Source: Roseicella aerolata (GTDB lineage: Bacteria; Pseudomonadota; Alphaproteobacteria; Acetobacterales; Acetobacteraceae). Taken from it: DNA of 64,000 bases. The notes under the pieces were generated by a model. It was not told the DNA's origin and did no database searches. It saw only the letters and a list, made by a program, of their open reading frames with translations. Shown here piece by piece: positions 42,282-52,203 of this stretch. The translations under genes and the position numbers were made by a program. Position 1 is the first letter of the stretch, and each line of letters opens with the position of its first letter. The DNA lies in contig NZ_JAJAQI010000014.1 in NCBI RefSeq assembly GCF_020523605.1, forward strand, positions 1 to 64,000, given 5' to 3'.

Positions 42282-44653
42282 GCGGCGTCCTTTCCGGCGC
42301 GCAGCGAATTGCCGATCACGATGAGGGAGGAGGAGGCCATGACCAGTGCTGCGATCAGCGGCGTGACCACGCCGGTGATCGCCAGCGGCACGGCGATGAC
42401 GTTGTAGACCAGCGAGAAGGTGATGTTCTGCCGCGCCAGGCGCTGCGCCTGCCGCGCGGTGCGGATGGCGCCGGGCAGCGCGGCGAGCCCATCGGCCCGC
42501 AGCACCAGGTCGGCCGCGGTCTGCGCCAGGTCCGTCCCATCGCCCGGGCAGGCGGAGACATGCGCCAGCGCCAGCGCCGCGGCGTCGTTGATGCCGTCGC
42601 CCACCATCAGCGGGTGGCGCCCCCCGGCCCGCAGCGCCTCGATCCGCGCTGCCTTCGCCTCAGGCGTCGCCTGCGCGGTCCAGTGCTCGATGCCCGCCTG
42701 GCTGGCCACCGCCGCAACCGCCGGCGCCGCATCGCCCGAGAGCAGTTCGGCCGAGAGGCCAAGCTCGCGCAGGCCCCGCACCACCGCCGGCGCATCCCCG
42801 CGCAGCCGGTCGGCGAAGCGGAAGGCCACAGCTTTCCCATCGCCATCGCTCTGCGAGGCCGGTGGTGTCCCGACGGGCGCGCGGCCCGGCGCGGCGTACC
42901 ACAGCGTCAACCCGGCATCCGGCCCGGCCACGCCAATGAAGGCGGCGCTGCCGAGGCGCCGGTCGCCGGCGATCAGGCCGCGGCCCGGCACTTCCTCGAC
43001 ACCCGGGAGCATCGGCGCCTCCGGGCAGGCTGCGGCGAGCGCCTTGGCCAGGGGGTGGCGGCTGGCGCGGGCGAGGCCGGCGGCCTCGCGCAGCTCGGCC
43101 TCGGTCCAGTCGCCGGGCAGCAGGGTCGGCTGCCCCTCGGTGAGCGTCCCGGTCTTGTCCAGCACCGCATGATCGGCGGCGGCCAGCCGTTCCAGCGCGG
43201 TGCCGTTCGCCACCAGCACGCCGCGGCGGAACAGCGCGCCGACCGCGACCGCCTGCACCGCCGGTACCGCGATGGCGAAGCCGCAGGGGCAGGTGACGAT
43301 CAGCGCGGCGACGGCAGGCACCAGCGCCTCCTGCCAGGAGACGCCGACGCCGAGCCACCAGCCGAGGAAGGTCAGCGCCGCCACCGTGTGCACGATGGGC
43401 ACGTAGAAGTGCACCGCCCGGTCGGCGATATCGACGAAGCGGCCCTTGGCCTGCTCCGCCCGCTCCAGCAGCCGGGCCATGCCGGCCAGCGAGCCATCCG
43501 CCGCGGCGGCCGTCACGCGGGCGACGAAGGGCGCGCCCATGTTCACCGCGCCGGCCGGCAGCGCCTGGCCGGCGGCGAAGCTGCGCGGCAGGCTCTCGCC
43601 ATTGGTGGCGCTGGCATCCAGCAGCGCCTCCCCAGTCTCCAGCACCGCATCCAGCCGCAGCCGCTCCCCGGCCGCGACCAGCAGCCGGTCGCCGGCGCGG
43701 ATATTGGCGGCCGGCGCGGCATGGGCGGTGCCATCGGGGTCGAGCCGGGTGACGGTGCCCTCCTGCAGCGCCAGCAATTCCGCGACCGCCTGGCGGGCGC
43801 GGCGCCGCGCCGCGCGGTCCAGCACCCGGCCGGCCAGCAGCAGGGCGAGCAGCGCGGTCGCGCCGTCGAACCAGGTATAGGGGCCGTTCCGCAGGGTCTC
43901 GCTGAGCGACATGAAGGTGGTCGCCAGCACGCCGAGCGAGACGGCCATGTCCATGTTCAGCCGCCCGGCGCGAATCCCGTCCAGCGCGCTGCGGTAGATC
44001 GGCAGGCCGGCGACCAGGATCACCGGCAGGGCGATCATCGCCGCCACCCAATGCATGGCGGCGCGGGTCGCCTCGCCCATGTCCCAGCCGACCCAGACGG
44101 CGACCGAGAGCATCATCACGTTCATCGCGCCGAAGGCGGCGATGCCGAGCGCGCGGATCAGCCGCCGCCCCTCGGCATCCTCGGTCGCCCGCAGGCAGGC
44201 CGGCGACCAGGGCGCGACCCGGAAGCCGAGCCGGGCGAGCAGCGCGACGAAATCATTGGCGCGCCCCGCCTCCCCCCGCCAGGAGAGGGTCAGCCGGCGG
44301 GTCGAGAGCGCGACGCGGGCGCGCGTCACCTCCGGCTCCGCCGCCAGCGCCTGCTCCATCAGCCAGACGCAGGCGCCGCAGGTGAGACCGGCGACCATCA
44401 GCTCGATGGTCCGCTCGTCCTTCTCCTCCCGCACATGCGGGGTGAAGTCGATGGCAGGGGCGTCCACCGCGGGGCGCAGGCTGCCATCCGCCCCCTCCCG
44501 CCGGCGGTAGAAGGCATCGAGGCCAAGGCCCGCCACCAGGTCGTGCGCCCCCTCGCAGCCCGCGCAGCAGAAGCGCGCGCCGGCGGGGACCGGCGCGCCG
44601 CAATGGGCGCAGCCGGCCGTGGCTTCGGGGGCGAGGCGGGCGGCGGTGGTCAC
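42269..44653 (-). CDS. ccoI: Copper-translocating P1B-ATPase for cbb3 assembly (CcoI/FixI)
   Basis: This 794-aa P-type ATPase exports copper for the CuB centre of the cbb3 oxidase. A Cys-rich N-terminal domain (CAHCG, residues 15-19, and CCAGC, 29-33) precedes an HMA domain with CGAC at 92-95. The transmembrane CPC is at 455-457 and the phosphorylation motif DKTGT at 499-503. The actuator loop reads NGES rather than TGES (351-354). The late VGDGINDAAAL is intact. It starts with GTG at 44651-44653, overlapping the ccoH stop (GTGA). The much longer frame upstream is out of phase with ccoH and not coding. Confidence 0.95.
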   Translation of the reverse strand: MTTAARLAPEATAGCAHCGAPVPAGARFCCAGCEGAHDLVAGLGLDAFYRRREGADGSLRPAVDAPAIDFTPHVREEKDERTIELMVAGLTCGACVWLMEQALAAEPEVTRARVALSTRRLTLSWRGEAGRANDFVALLARLGFRVAPWSPACLRATEDAEGRRLIRALGIAAFGAMNVMMLSVAVWVGWDMGEATRAAMHWVAAMIALPVILVAGLPIYRSALDGIRAGRLNMDMAVSLGVLATTFMSLSETLRNGPYTWFDGATALLALLLAGRVLDRAARRRARQAVAELLALQEGTVTRLDPDGTAHAAPAANIRAGDRLLVAAGERLRLDAVLETGEALLDASATNGESLPRSFAAGQALPAGAVNMGAPFVARVTAAAADGSLAGMARLLERAEQAKGRFVDIADRAVHFYVPIVHTVAALTFLGWWLGVGVSWQEALVPAVAALIVTCPCGFAIAVPAVQAVAVGALFRRGVLVANGTALERLAAADHAVLDKTGTLTEGQPTLLPGDWTEAELREAAGLARASRHPLAKALAAACPEAPMLPGVEEVPGRGLIAGDRRLGSAAFIGVAGPDAGLTLWYAAPGRAPVGTPPASQSDGDGKAVAFRFADRLRGDAPAVVRGLRELGLSAELLSGDAAPAVAAVASQAGIEHWTAQATPEAKAARIEALRAGGRHPLMVGDGINDAAALALAHVSACPGDGTDLAQTAADLVLRADGLAALPGAIRTARQAQRLARQNITFSLVYNVIAVPLAITGVVTPLIAALVMASSSLIVIGNSLRAGKDAAWTP

Positions 44654-45117
44654 GGGGCGATAACCCGCTGGCGGATGTCGAGATGCCGGCCATCCTCCGC
44701 GGTCAGGCGCAGCCGCGCCTCCCACAGCCCGGCATGCGGCGGGGCCTCGGCTACCCAGACGCCCGGGGCCACGGCGCCCGCGGCGACCGCCGTCTCGGCG
44801 CCCTCGACGGGGCGGCGCAGCACGCCGTCCAGCCGGCCCGGGACGGGCAGCCCCTCCCGGTCGCGCACCGTCACGCGCAGCACGCCGCCTTCCAGCGCCA
44901 CCTCCGGCCGCCAGCCGAGCGCATCCTGCCGCGCGGCCTCCGCCAGCACATGGTTGTAGGCGCGGCCCTTGTCGTAGGACTTGCCCACGGTCACGCCGGT
45001 GAAGGTGGAGAGGGCGGCATAGACCATGCCGGCATTGACCGCGAAGACCAGCAGCATGCCGCCGACAAAGACCCAGGGGATCCAGGCGCTGCGGCGGGTG
45101 GTCATGGTGGCGCTCAT
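44650..45117 (-). CDS. ccoH: FixH/CcoH-family cbb3 assembly protein
   Basis: This 155-aa protein has one N-terminal membrane helix (WIPWVFVGGMLLVFAVNAGM) and a periplasmic domain. The segment SYDKGRAYNHVLAEAARQDALGW is the FixH-family hallmark. The C-terminal half is an all-beta domain (GLWEARLRLTAEDGRHLDI). CcoH interacts with and stabilises the cbb3 oxidase. It overlaps ccoG by 4 bp and ccoI by 4 bp. Confidence 0.93.
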   Translation of the reverse strand: MSATMTTRRSAWIPWVFVGGMLLVFAVNAGMVYAALSTFTGVTVGKSYDKGRAYNHVLAEAARQDALGWRPEVALEGGVLRVTVRDREGLPVPGRLDGVLRRPVEGAETAVAAGAVAPGVWVAEAPPHAGLWEARLRLTAEDGRHLDIRQRVIAP

Positions 45118-46613
45118 GGCTTCGGTCCCAGGAAGACGCTGGCGGTGCGGACCTCGGTGCGGCCGCTGGCATCCACCAGCCGGAAGGTGACGGGCACGCT
45201 CTCGGGCAGCCTCAGCCCGGCGGGGGCGGTGACCAGGGCGCGCCACTGGGTGATGCCGTCCGGCCGGGTGGTGAGCACCGGCGCGCCGGCGGGATCGCTC
45301 TCCGCATCCAGCACGATCAGGCTCAGCCCCTTCGGCCCGTCCAGCACCAGGCTGTAGGTCTCGATCCCGCGGGTCTTGTCGCCGAGCTTCAGCGTATAGG
45401 CGTTGCGGATGCCGCCATCCGAGAGCTTGACGAAGATCGGGGCGCGGTCGCGCAGCACGGCCAGCGAGGTGGTCTCCCGCAGCAGCCAGGCGCCGCCCAT
45501 GATGGCGACGACAAGGCCCAGGACCCCGGCATAGACCAGGGTGCGCGGGCGGATGATCTTCTGCGGCCGGCGCGCCTGCATGCCGCAGGCCAGGCGCTGC
45601 GGGCCGGGCGGCAGCGGCTTCGCCGCGGCCTCGCTGGCCGCCAGGCTGGTCAGGGTCTCGAAGGCGATCAGCCCCTTCGGCCGGCCGAGCCTGCCCATGA
45701 CGTCGTCGCAGGCATCGATGCAGAGGCCGCAGCCGATGCATTCCATCTGCTGGCCGTCGCGGATGTCGATGCCCGTCGGGCAGACATGCACGCAGGCGCG
45801 GCAATCCACGCAGTCGCCCAGCCCGTCCTGCTTCGCCTTGCCGCGCGGCTCCCCGCGCCAGGCGCGGTAGGTGACGACCAGCGAGTTCTCATCGAGCATC
45901 GCCGCCTGGAAGCGCGGCCAGGGGCACATATAGGTGCAGACCTGCTCCCGCGCCCAGCCGGCCAGCAGGTAGGTGGTGGCGGTGAAGAGGCTGAAGAAGA
46001 AATAGACCTCAAGGCTCGCCTGGCCGGTGAAGAAGCGCGGGGTCATCTCCAGCGCGTCGTTGAAATACATGATCCAGGCGCCGCCGGTCGCTGCCGCGAT
46101 GCCCAGCCAGACCGCATGGGTCAGCGCCTTCTTGCGCAGCCACTCGCTGGTCCAGGGCTGCAGGTCGAGCTTCATGCGGGCGTTGCGGTCACCCTGGATC
46201 CTGCGCTCCACCAGCATGAACAGATCGGTCCAGACCGTCTGCGGGCAGGTGAAGCCGCACCAGACGCGGCCGAACAGGCTGGTCGCGGCGAACAGGCCGA
46301 TGGCGCCCAGCACCAGCAGGCCGGTGAGGTAATAGACCTCCTGCGGCCAGATCTCGATGAAGAAGAAGAACAGGCGGCCATGGGTCATGTCGACCAGCAC
46401 CGCCTGGTCCGGCATCTCCGGGCCGCGATCCCAGCGGATCAGCGGCACGGTGTAGTACAGGCCGAGGCAGAGGGCGAGGATCAGCCACTTCGCCTTCCGC
46501 ACCGTCCCCTGCACCGCCTTCGGATAGACCTTCTGGCGGGTCGCGTAGAGCGAGCCGGTGCTGGCCTGCGCCGCCGCCGGCTTCGTGCGTTCGGGTGACT
46601 TCACCTCGCCCAT
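45114..46613 (-). CDS. ccoG: cbb3 assembly ferredoxin CcoG (FixG/RdxA)
   Basis: This 499-aa membrane protein carries polyferredoxin-type clusters: CGFTCPQTVW (119-123 region), CVDCRACVHVCP (268-279) and CIGCGLCIDACD (292-303). At least five helices flank them and an immunoglobulin-like FixG domain forms the C-terminal 120 residues. CcoG reduces copper for delivery to the oxidase in studied species. It follows ccoP by 13 bp and overlaps ccoH by 4 bp. Confidence 0.95.
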   Translation of the reverse strand: MGEVKSPERTKPAAAQASTGSLYATRQKVYPKAVQGTVRKAKWLILALCLGLYYTVPLIRWDRGPEMPDQAVLVDMTHGRLFFFFIEIWPQEVYYLTGLLVLGAIGLFAATSLFGRVWCGFTCPQTVWTDLFMLVERRIQGDRNARMKLDLQPWTSEWLRKKALTHAVWLGIAAATGGAWIMYFNDALEMTPRFFTGQASLEVYFFFSLFTATTYLLAGWAREQVCTYMCPWPRFQAAMLDENSLVVTYRAWRGEPRGKAKQDGLGDCVDCRACVHVCPTGIDIRDGQQMECIGCGLCIDACDDVMGRLGRPKGLIAFETLTSLAASEAAAKPLPPGPQRLACGMQARRPQKIIRPRTLVYAGVLGLVVAIMGGAWLLRETTSLAVLRDRAPIFVKLSDGGIRNAYTLKLGDKTRGIETYSLVLDGPKGLSLIVLDAESDPAGAPVLTTRPDGITQWRALVTAPAGLRLPESVPVTFRLVDASGRTEVRTASVFLGPKP

Positions 46614-46626
46614 GACACGCCTCGTC

Positions 46627-47496
46627 CTACTCGCCGCCGCCCAGCGTGTGGACGTAGACGGTCAGCATGTTGACCACGGCCGGGTCGAGACGGCCGCCCC
46701 AGCTCGGCATCACGCCGGCGCGGGACCAGCCGATGCTGCGCACGACGCTGGCCTTGTCGCCGCCATAGAGCCAGACCTGGTCGTTCAGGCGGGGGGCGCC
46801 CATGTCGCGGTTGCCCTCGCCCTTCTCGCCATGGCAGCTCGCGCATTGCTCGGCGAAGAGCGGGGCGCCGCGGCCCGCCGCCGCCTGGTCGGTCGCCCGG
46901 CCGGTCAGCGAGAGCACATGCTCGGCGACGTCGCCCACCTGCGCGGCCGTCAGCAGGCCATCCACCTGGAAGCGGGGCATGGCGATGCCGCGCGCCTCCT
47001 CCGACTCGCCGTTCCGCACGCCGTGCCTGATGCTGTGCTGGATGGCGTCGAAGCTGCCGCCGAAGATCCAGTCATCATCCGCCAGTGACGGGAAGCCGCC
47101 CGGCGCGCCCTGCCCGCCTGCGCCGTGGCAGCCGGCGCAGTTGTTGGCGAAGGCGATGCGGCCGCCGGCGAGGGCGAAGGCGCGGAGCTGCGGGTCGGCC
47201 GCGATCTGCTCCGGCGTCGCCTCGCGCAGCTTCGCCAGCATCGGCTCGCGCGCCGCGCGCTCCGCCTCCAGCTCCGGCCCGAGCGCGCCGCGCGCGGTCC
47301 AGCCGGTGACGCCCGTGGCGCCGCTGAAGGGCAGCGCGGGATAGAGCGCCACCCAGACCAGGCTGAACAGGATGGTGGCATAGAAGACGTACAGCCACCA
47401 CTTCGGCAGCGGCGTGTTCAGCTCCTTCAGCCCGTCCCACTCATGCCCGGTCGTCTCCTGGCCGGTGATGCTGTCCTTTTCGACCTTGGTCGGCAT
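46627..47496 (-). CDS. ccoP: cbb3 oxidase diheme subunit CcoP
   Basis: This 289-aa subunit passes electrons to the oxidase core. An N-terminal helix (WWLYVFYATILFSLVWVALY) anchors it, and two c-type heme sites follow: CAGCH at 120-124 and CASCH at 218-222, with distal methionine candidates in IAMPRF and AGVMPSWGG. The N-terminal HEWDGLKELNTPLPKWW is the family signature. It starts 2 bp after ccoQ ends. Confidence 0.96.
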   Translation of the reverse strand: MPTKVEKDSITGQETTGHEWDGLKELNTPLPKWWLYVFYATILFSLVWVALYPALPFSGATGVTGWTARGALGPELEAERAAREPMLAKLREATPEQIAADPQLRAFALAGGRIAFANNCAGCHGAGGQGAPGGFPSLADDDWIFGGSFDAIQHSIRHGVRNGESEEARGIAMPRFQVDGLLTAAQVGDVAEHVLSLTGRATDQAAAGRGAPLFAEQCASCHGEKGEGNRDMGAPRLNDQVWLYGGDKASVVRSIGWSRAGVMPSWGGRLDPAVVNMLTVYVHTLGGGE

Positions 47497-47498
47497 CG

Positions 47499-47669
47499 TC
47501 AGATGCTCCTGTGGCCAGCCGCGTCATCCCTCAGCGGGATGTCGGCCTGGCTTTCGTAGTGCCGGCGCTTCGACGGGCGCATGACGTAGATCAACATCCC
47601 GAGGAAGAGTGCGAAGAACCAGACCACCCAGACGGTGGAGAGGATCGACTGCAGCTTGACGAGGTCCAT
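47499..47669 (-). CDS. ccoQ: cbb3 oxidase small subunit CcoQ (FixQ)
   Basis: This 56-aa protein has a single membrane helix (STVWVVWFFALFLGMLIYVM) and a charged tail (RPSKRRHYESQADIPL), as is typical of CcoQ. It stabilises the oxidase in other bacteria. It is too short for most callers but sits exactly between ccoO and ccoP with tight spacing. GGCACC and GAGAGG upstream give a plausible ribosome-binding site. Confidence 0.92.
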   Translation of the reverse strand: MDLVKLQSILSTVWVVWFFALFLGMLIYVMRPSKRRHYESQADIPLRDDAAGHRSI

Positions 47670-47681
47670 CGGTGCCTCTCC

Positions 47682-48416
47682 CTACTGCTGCCGGACCTGC
47701 TCGGGCGTCACGTCGCGGAACTGCACCAGGGTGCCCAGCATCTGCAGATAGGCCACCAGCGCGTCCATTTCCGTGATCGTCCCGGCATTGCCATCGAAGG
47801 CGGCCTGGCGGGCCTTGGCGTAGCGGCCGGAGAAGCCGGCGGCGTCCGCATCCGGACGGGCCTGCGCCTCCAGATCCGCCCGCGCATTGGCGACCATCGC
47901 GTCCGTGTAGGGGACGCCGAGCGCCTGCTGCGCCTTCAGCTTCGCGCCGATGTCCGAATAGTCCAGCGGACGGTCGAGGAAGGCATAGGGCGGCATGATG
48001 CTCTCCGGCACCACCGCGCGCGGGCTGCGGAGATGCGCCGCATGCCAGTCATCCGAGTAGCGGCCGCCCAGCCGCGCCAGGTCGGGGCCCGAACGCTTGG
48101 AGCCCCACTGGAACGGGCGGTCGTACATGCTCTCGGCCGCGAGGGAGTAATGGCCATAGCGCTCGGCCTCGTCCCGGAAGGGACGGACCATCTGGCTGTG
48201 GCAGGTGTAGCAGCCCTCGCGGACATAGATGTCGCGGCCGGCGAGCTCGAGCGGCGTGTAGGGGCGCATGCCCTCCACCCGCTCGATCGTCGTCTCGATG
48301 GTGAAGAGCGGCACGATCTGCACCAGGCCGCCGATCGAGACCGTGATGAGCGTGAGCACGCCCATCAGGATCAGGTTGCGCTCGATGATGCCGTGGTCGC
48401 GGAGGAAGCGGAACAT
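47682..48416 (-). CDS. ccoO: cbb3 oxidase monoheme subunit CcoO
   Basis: This 244-aa subunit has one N-terminal helix ([20 protein letters not shown]) and one c-type heme site, CYTCH at 69-73, inside the family motif [18 protein letters not shown]. The axial methionine is probably that of SIMPPYAFL. Start at 48416 gives MFRFLRDHG. It lies 14 bp after ccoN. Confidence 0.96.
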   Translation of the reverse strand: MFRFLRDHGIIERNLILMGVLTLITVSIGGLVQIVPLFTIETTIERVEGMRPYTPLELAGRDIYVREGCYTCHSQMVRPFRDEAERYGHYSLAAESMYDRPFQWGSKRSGPDLARLGGRYSDDWHAAHLRSPRAVVPESIMPPYAFLDRPLDYSDIGAKLKAQQALGVPYTDAMVANARADLEAQARPDADAAGFSGRYAKARQAAFDGNAGTITEMDALVAYLQMLGTLVQFRDVTPEQVRQQ

Positions 48417-48430
48417 GGATCGGCCCTCCT

Positions 48431-49921
48431 TCACTCGGCCGCCGCGGGCACCAGGCCGGGCTGGGCAGCGGGCGCCGCCTCGGCCAGGGTGCTGGAACGC
48501 ACGGTCATCCACAGGTTGTAGACCATGATCAGCGCGCCGCTGAGGTAGAGCAGGCCACCCAGCATGCGGATCACGTAGTAGGGGTGCATCGCCTCGACAG
48601 TCTCGACGAAGCTGTACTGCAGGAAGCCCAGCTCATCGTAGGCGCGCCACATCAGGCCCTGCATGATGCCGCTGACCCACATGGCGGTGATGTAGAAGAC
48701 GATGCCAAGGGTCGCGAGCCAGAAGTGCCAGGAGACCAGCTTGTCCGAGTACAGCCCGGTCTTCCTCCAGAGCTTGGGGAACAGGTAGTACATCGCGCCG
48801 AAGGAGACGAAGCCGACCCAGCCCATGGCGCCGGAATGCACATGGCCGATGGTCCAGTCCGTGTAGTGCGACAGGGCGTTCACCGCCTTGATCGACATCA
48901 CCGGCCCCTCGAAGGTCGACATGCCGTAGAAGCCGACCGAGGTCACGGAGAAGCGCAGCGCCGGGTTGGTGCGCAGCTTGTCCCAGGCGCCCGATAGGGT
49001 CATCAGGCCGTTGATCATGCCGCCCCAGGACGGCATCCACAGCATCACCGAGAACACCATGCCGAGCGTCTGCGCCCAGTCTGGCAGCGCGGTGTAGTGC
49101 AGGTGGTGCGGGCCGGCCCAAATATAGAGGAAGATCAGCGTCCAGAAATGCACGATGGACAGCCGGTAGGAATAGACCGGCCGCTCCGCCTGCTTCGGGA
49201 TGAAGTAGTACATCATGCCGAGGAAGCCGGCGGTCAGGAAGAAGCCCACCGCGTTGTGGCCGTACCACCACTGGATCATCGCATCCTGCACGCCGGACCA
49301 GACGATGTAGGACTTGCCCACGCCACCGCCGACCGGCAGGGCGAAGTTGTTCACCAAGTGCAGCATCGCGATGGTGATGATGAAAGCCAGGTAGAACCAG
49401 TTGGCCACGTAGATGTGGGGCTCCTGCCGCCGCAGGATCGTCCCGCCGAAGGCGATCAGGTAGGCCACCCAGACGACGGTCAGGAACAGGTCCACATACC
49501 ACTCGGGCTCGGCATATTCCTTGCCCTGGGTGACGCCCAGCACATAGCCCAGCGCGGCGGTGACGATGAAGAACTGGTAGCCCCAGAACAGGAACCAGCC
49601 CATGTCCTCGCCGCCGAACAGGCGGGCGCGGCAGGTCCGCTGCACGACGTAGAGCGAGGTGCAGATCAGCGCATTGCCGCCGAAGGCAAAGATCACGGCC
49701 GAGGTGTGGACCGGGCGCAGGCGCCCGAAGGTCGTCCATTCCAGGTCGAGGTTGAGCAGCGGCCAGGCGAGCTGGGAGGCGATCAGCACCCCCATCAGGA
49801 AGCCGACCACGCCCCAGAAGATGGTGGCGATGGCAAAGGCCCGGATCGGCCCTTCCACCATATCGAAATCCCGCCCCGGCCCGTGACCGGTGGCAGGTCC
49901 TGCATAGCCCGCGACGGCCAT
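48431..49921 (-). CDS. ccoN: cbb3 cytochrome oxidase catalytic subunit CcoN
   Basis: This 496-aa integral membrane heme-copper oxidase subunit reduces oxygen with high affinity. CuB ligands are His222 ([10 protein letters not shown]) and His272/His273 (AGPHHLHYT). Tyr266 corresponds to the His-crosslinked tyrosine of cbb3 enzymes. [14 protein letters not shown] holds a heme ligand, and further heme histidines are in the late [20 protein letters not shown] precedes the start at 49921. It is the first gene of an operon running ccoNOQP-ccoGHIS plus a small gene, with a perfect FNR/FixK box 100 bp upstream, so microaerobic induction is likely. Confidence 0.97.
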   Translation of the reverse strand: MAVAGYAGPATGHGPGRDFDMVEGPIRAFAIATIFWGVVGFLMGVLIASQLAWPLLNLDLEWTTFGRLRPVHTSAVIFAFGGNALICTSLYVVQRTCRARLFGGEDMGWFLFWGYQFFIVTAALGYVLGVTQGKEYAEPEWYVDLFLTVVWVAYLIAFGGTILRRQEPHIYVANWFYLAFIITIAMLHLVNNFALPVGGGVGKSYIVWSGVQDAMIQWWYGHNAVGFFLTAGFLGMMYYFIPKQAERPVYSYRLSIVHFWTLIFLYIWAGPHHLHYTALPDWAQTLGMVFSVMLWMPSWGGMINGLMTLSGAWDKLRTNPALRFSVTSVGFYGMSTFEGPVMSIKAVNALSHYTDWTIGHVHSGAMGWVGFVSFGAMYYLFPKLWRKTGLYSDKLVSWHFWLATLGIVFYITAMWVSGIMQGLMWRAYDELGFLQYSFVETVEAMHPYYVIRMLGGLLYLSGALIMVYNLWMTVRSSTLAEAAPAAQPGLVPAAAE

Positions 49922-50020
49922 GAAGCGGATCTCCCAACTATGACGCGGGCGGCAGGCAGACGGACTCGTCCCATCGCGCCGCGCGCAGCCGGAGAACACG
50001 ACGAACTCGCTAAGGAGTCC

Positions 50021-50034
50021 TTGATCGGGATCAA
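50021..50034. promoter_or_regulatory. FNR/FixK box (anaerobox)
   Basis: TTGATCGGGATCAA is a perfect match to TTGAT-N4-ATCAA. It lies 100 bp upstream of ccoN and 63 bp upstream of the divergent DUF2189 gene, so it may activate either or both under low oxygen. Confidence 0.85.
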
Positions 50035-50097
50035 GGCAGCGTGGGCAGGAAACCCTGACGGTGATATATCGACATCGCGCCCCGGGGAGGACGCCCG

Positions 50098-50880
50098 ATG
50101 ACCACTGAGACCCTGCCCCTGTCCGACCGGCCACCGAGTCGCGTGCGCAATATCGCCACCGACCGGCCCTGGGTCTGGCTGACCGCCGGCTGGCGGGACA
50201 TGCTCGCGAGCAAGCCGATCGCCCTCGCCTATGGCGGTGCCGTCTGCCTGGCCGGCTGGGTGCTGTCCCTGCTGCTGTTCGAGGTCGGCACGCTCTGGGC
50301 CATCCTGCCCGCGACCTCCGGCTTCTTCCTGATCGGCCCGCTGGTCGCCGCCGGCCTCTATGAGGCGAGCCGGCTGCGGGCGGAGGGGAAGCAGCCGACG
50401 CTGGCCGACATGGTCGGGCCCTTCCGGCGCAATGGCGGGCAGATCGCCTTCATCGGCGTCGCCCTGCTGGTGATCCACCTGTTCTGGGTGCGCATCGCCG
50501 GGCTGATCTTCATGCTCTTCTTCGGCCTGAACGGCATCCCGAGCCTGGAGCGGCTGCCCTACGCGATGCTGCAATCCGACCAGTTGCTGCCCTTCCTCGT
50601 GATCGGCACGGGCTTCGGCTTCGTCCTCGCCGCCGCGAGCTTCGCGATCTCCGCCGTCTCCATCCCGATGCTGGTGGAGCGGGAGGTTTCGGCGCTGGAG
50701 GCGATCACGGTCAGCATCCAGGCGGTGCTGGAGAACTGGAAGGCCATGCTGCTCTGGGCCGCGCTGATCGTGGTCTTCACCGGGCTGGCGCTGGTGCCCT
50801 TCTATCTCGGCCTGGTGCTGGTCTTCCCGCTGATCGGGCATGCCACCTGGCATGCCTACAAGGATATGGTGGTGCGCTGA
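50098..50880 (+). CDS. DUF2189-family membrane protein
   Basis: This 260-aa inner-membrane protein shows the DUF2189 pattern: an N-terminal cytoplasmic stretch leading to [16 protein letters not shown], then about six helices and the conserved [15 protein letters not shown] after helix 2. The late segment [20 protein letters not shown] is also typical. Function is unknown, but the family often lies next to cbb3 oxidase genes. Here it shares a 176-bp divergent promoter region containing the FNR/FixK box with ccoN. Confidence 0.9.
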   Translation: MTTETLPLSDRPPSRVRNIATDRPWVWLTAGWRDMLASKPIALAYGGAVCLAGWVLSLLLFEVGTLWAILPATSGFFLIGPLVAAGLYEASRLRAEGKQPTLADMVGPFRRNGGQIAFIGVALLVIHLFWVRIAGLIFMLFFGLNGIPSLERLPYAMLQSDQLLPFLVIGTGFGFVLAAASFAISAVSIPMLVEREVSALEAITVSIQAVLENWKAMLLWAALIVVFTGLALVPFYLGLVLVFPLIGHATWHAYKDMVVR

Positions 50881-50889
50881 CGCGACCCG

Positions 50890-50907
50890 CCGGGCCGCGC
50901 GGCCCGG
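50890..50907. terminator. Hairpin between convergent genes
   Basis: CCGGGCC-GCGC-GGCCCGG forms a perfect 7-bp stem in the 34-bp gap between the DUF2189 gene and the cadherin-like gene, and may terminate both. Confidence 0.5.
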
Positions 50908-50914
50908 GGCCCCG

Positions 50915-52189
50915 TCAGAGCAGCCACACCATGTCTGGCGCCGTGGCCACCGGGACCACGGCGCCGGGCAGCCCCCCTGTCCCGCCGCGCCAGGCCCCGC
51001 CCTCGCCCAGCGGATCCGCGACCCAGACACCCTCCCCCGGCTGCCGCCCGAGGGATTCGGCGCCGAGGGCGATATCCACCGCAAGCTGGGCGGGCGTGAC
51101 GCCGGCGGCGAGGCGGCCCGTCTGCAGCGCCAGCTCCTCTCCCCCGGGATCACGGCCGAGCGCGTTGCGGTAGAGCGCCGTCACCGCCGCCCCCGGGTCG
51201 GCCGGCAGCGTGCCGGCCAGCGTGGCGGCGATCTCCGTCCAGCCCGTGCCGGCCTCGGCGCGCGCGACCATGCCGGCCAGCGTCCCCCCATCCGCTTCGC
51301 GGCCCGTGAGGGCGCGGGCCAGGGCGGCGGCCTGCACGCCCGGGCTCTGCGGGCCCGCATCCTGGAAGCCATCGGCGAAGACGAGCCGTTCGGCGGCCGG
51401 GAGGGTCACCTGCAGGCCCTCCTGCAGGGTCAGCACGCGCTCCCCACCCGGCAGCGCCTCGACCTGCGTGACGGCGCGGCTCTCGCGCAGCGCCAGGACG
51501 GTGTCGGGCGCGACGATCTGGAGCCCCCCGCGCGTCTCGCCGGGCGGCACATGACCCAGCCAGGTGGCCGGGTCGGCGACCCGCAGCTCGAGCAGGAAGG
51601 CGGCGGATTGCCGGCCGTCCGAGACCTCGATGATCAAGGGCCGGCGCGGCATGTCGTCGAGGCCGAGGCTGATGCCCTCCCGCAGCTTCAAGACCGATCC
51701 CACCACCTCGAACCGCCAGGCATCCTCCTCGGGGAAGGAGAAGGTGAAGGGCCCGGCGCTGTCCGGGTCGGTGACGGTCAGCCTGCCGATCACGGCGCCG
51801 ATGACCCCGGCCACGACCGTGCCACCGCTGGCGAAAGCCAGGGAGGAGGGCGGCGTGTCGTCCCGGTCCAGCACCGTCACGCTGCGCGGCGTCAGGTCCT
51901 CCACCGTGCTGCCGTCCGCGAAGGTGAAGCGCAGGGAGAATTCCAGCACCGGGCTGCGCCCGGCAGCGGCCAGGGCCTCGAAATCGGCCGGGGCGCCCGG
52001 CCGCAGGACCAGGGCGGGCAGGCCCGGCAGCAGGCTGGCGCTGAAGGCCAGCGCATCGCGCCCCAGCAGCTCGACGCCCGTGAGCCCGGAGAGGTCGCCG
52101 GCCAGGGAGAGCGTCGCCTCCCAGTCGCCGGGTCCGCTGTTCTCCGCCATGCTCCCCGGCAGCACGCCTGATACCTGCAGGACCCGCAC
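50915..52189 (-). CDS. Cadherin-like / DUF4214 domain protein
   Basis: This 424-aa protein has a cadherin-like beta region around residues 100-215 (LTVTDPDSAGPFTFSF, LKLREGISL, PLIIEVSDG) and a C-terminal DUF4214-like helical region (AALARALTGREADGG; VTALYRNALGRDPGGEELALQ; LAAGVTPAQLAVDIALGAES). Such domains occur in surface or type I-secreted proteins. No Sec signal or RTX repeats are seen. The start is a GTG at 52187-52189 preceded by GAGGTGG; an ATG 13 codons further in is possible. A perfect 8-bp-arm palindrome lies 14 bp upstream of the start codon. Export route and ligand unknown. Confidence 0.75.
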   Translation of the reverse strand: MRVLQVSGVLPGSMAENSGPGDWEATLSLAGDLSGLTGVELLGRDALAFSASLLPGLPALVLRPGAPADFEALAAAGRSPVLEFSLRFTFADGSTVEDLTPRSVTVLDRDDTPPSSLAFASGGTVVAGVIGAVIGRLTVTDPDSAGPFTFSFPEEDAWRFEVVGSVLKLREGISLGLDDMPRRPLIIEVSDGRQSAAFLLELRVADPATWLGHVPPGETRGGLQIVAPDTVLALRESRAVTQVEALPGGERVLTLQEGLQVTLPAAERLVFADGFQDAGPQSPGVQAAALARALTGREADGGTLAGMVARAEAGTGWTEIAATLAGTLPADPGAAVTALYRNALGRDPGGEELALQTGRLAAGVTPAQLAVDIALGAESLGRQPGEGVWVADPLGEGGAWRGGTGGLPGAVVPVATAPDMVWLL

Positions 52190-52203
52190 CGCGCCACCTC
52201 ATC

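Noticed and set aside
42269-45172. A 967-aa start for the copper ATPase
   Set aside because: The extra 173 residues overlap ccoH in another frame and look non-coding; the GTG at 44653 overlaps the ccoH stop in the usual coupled way.
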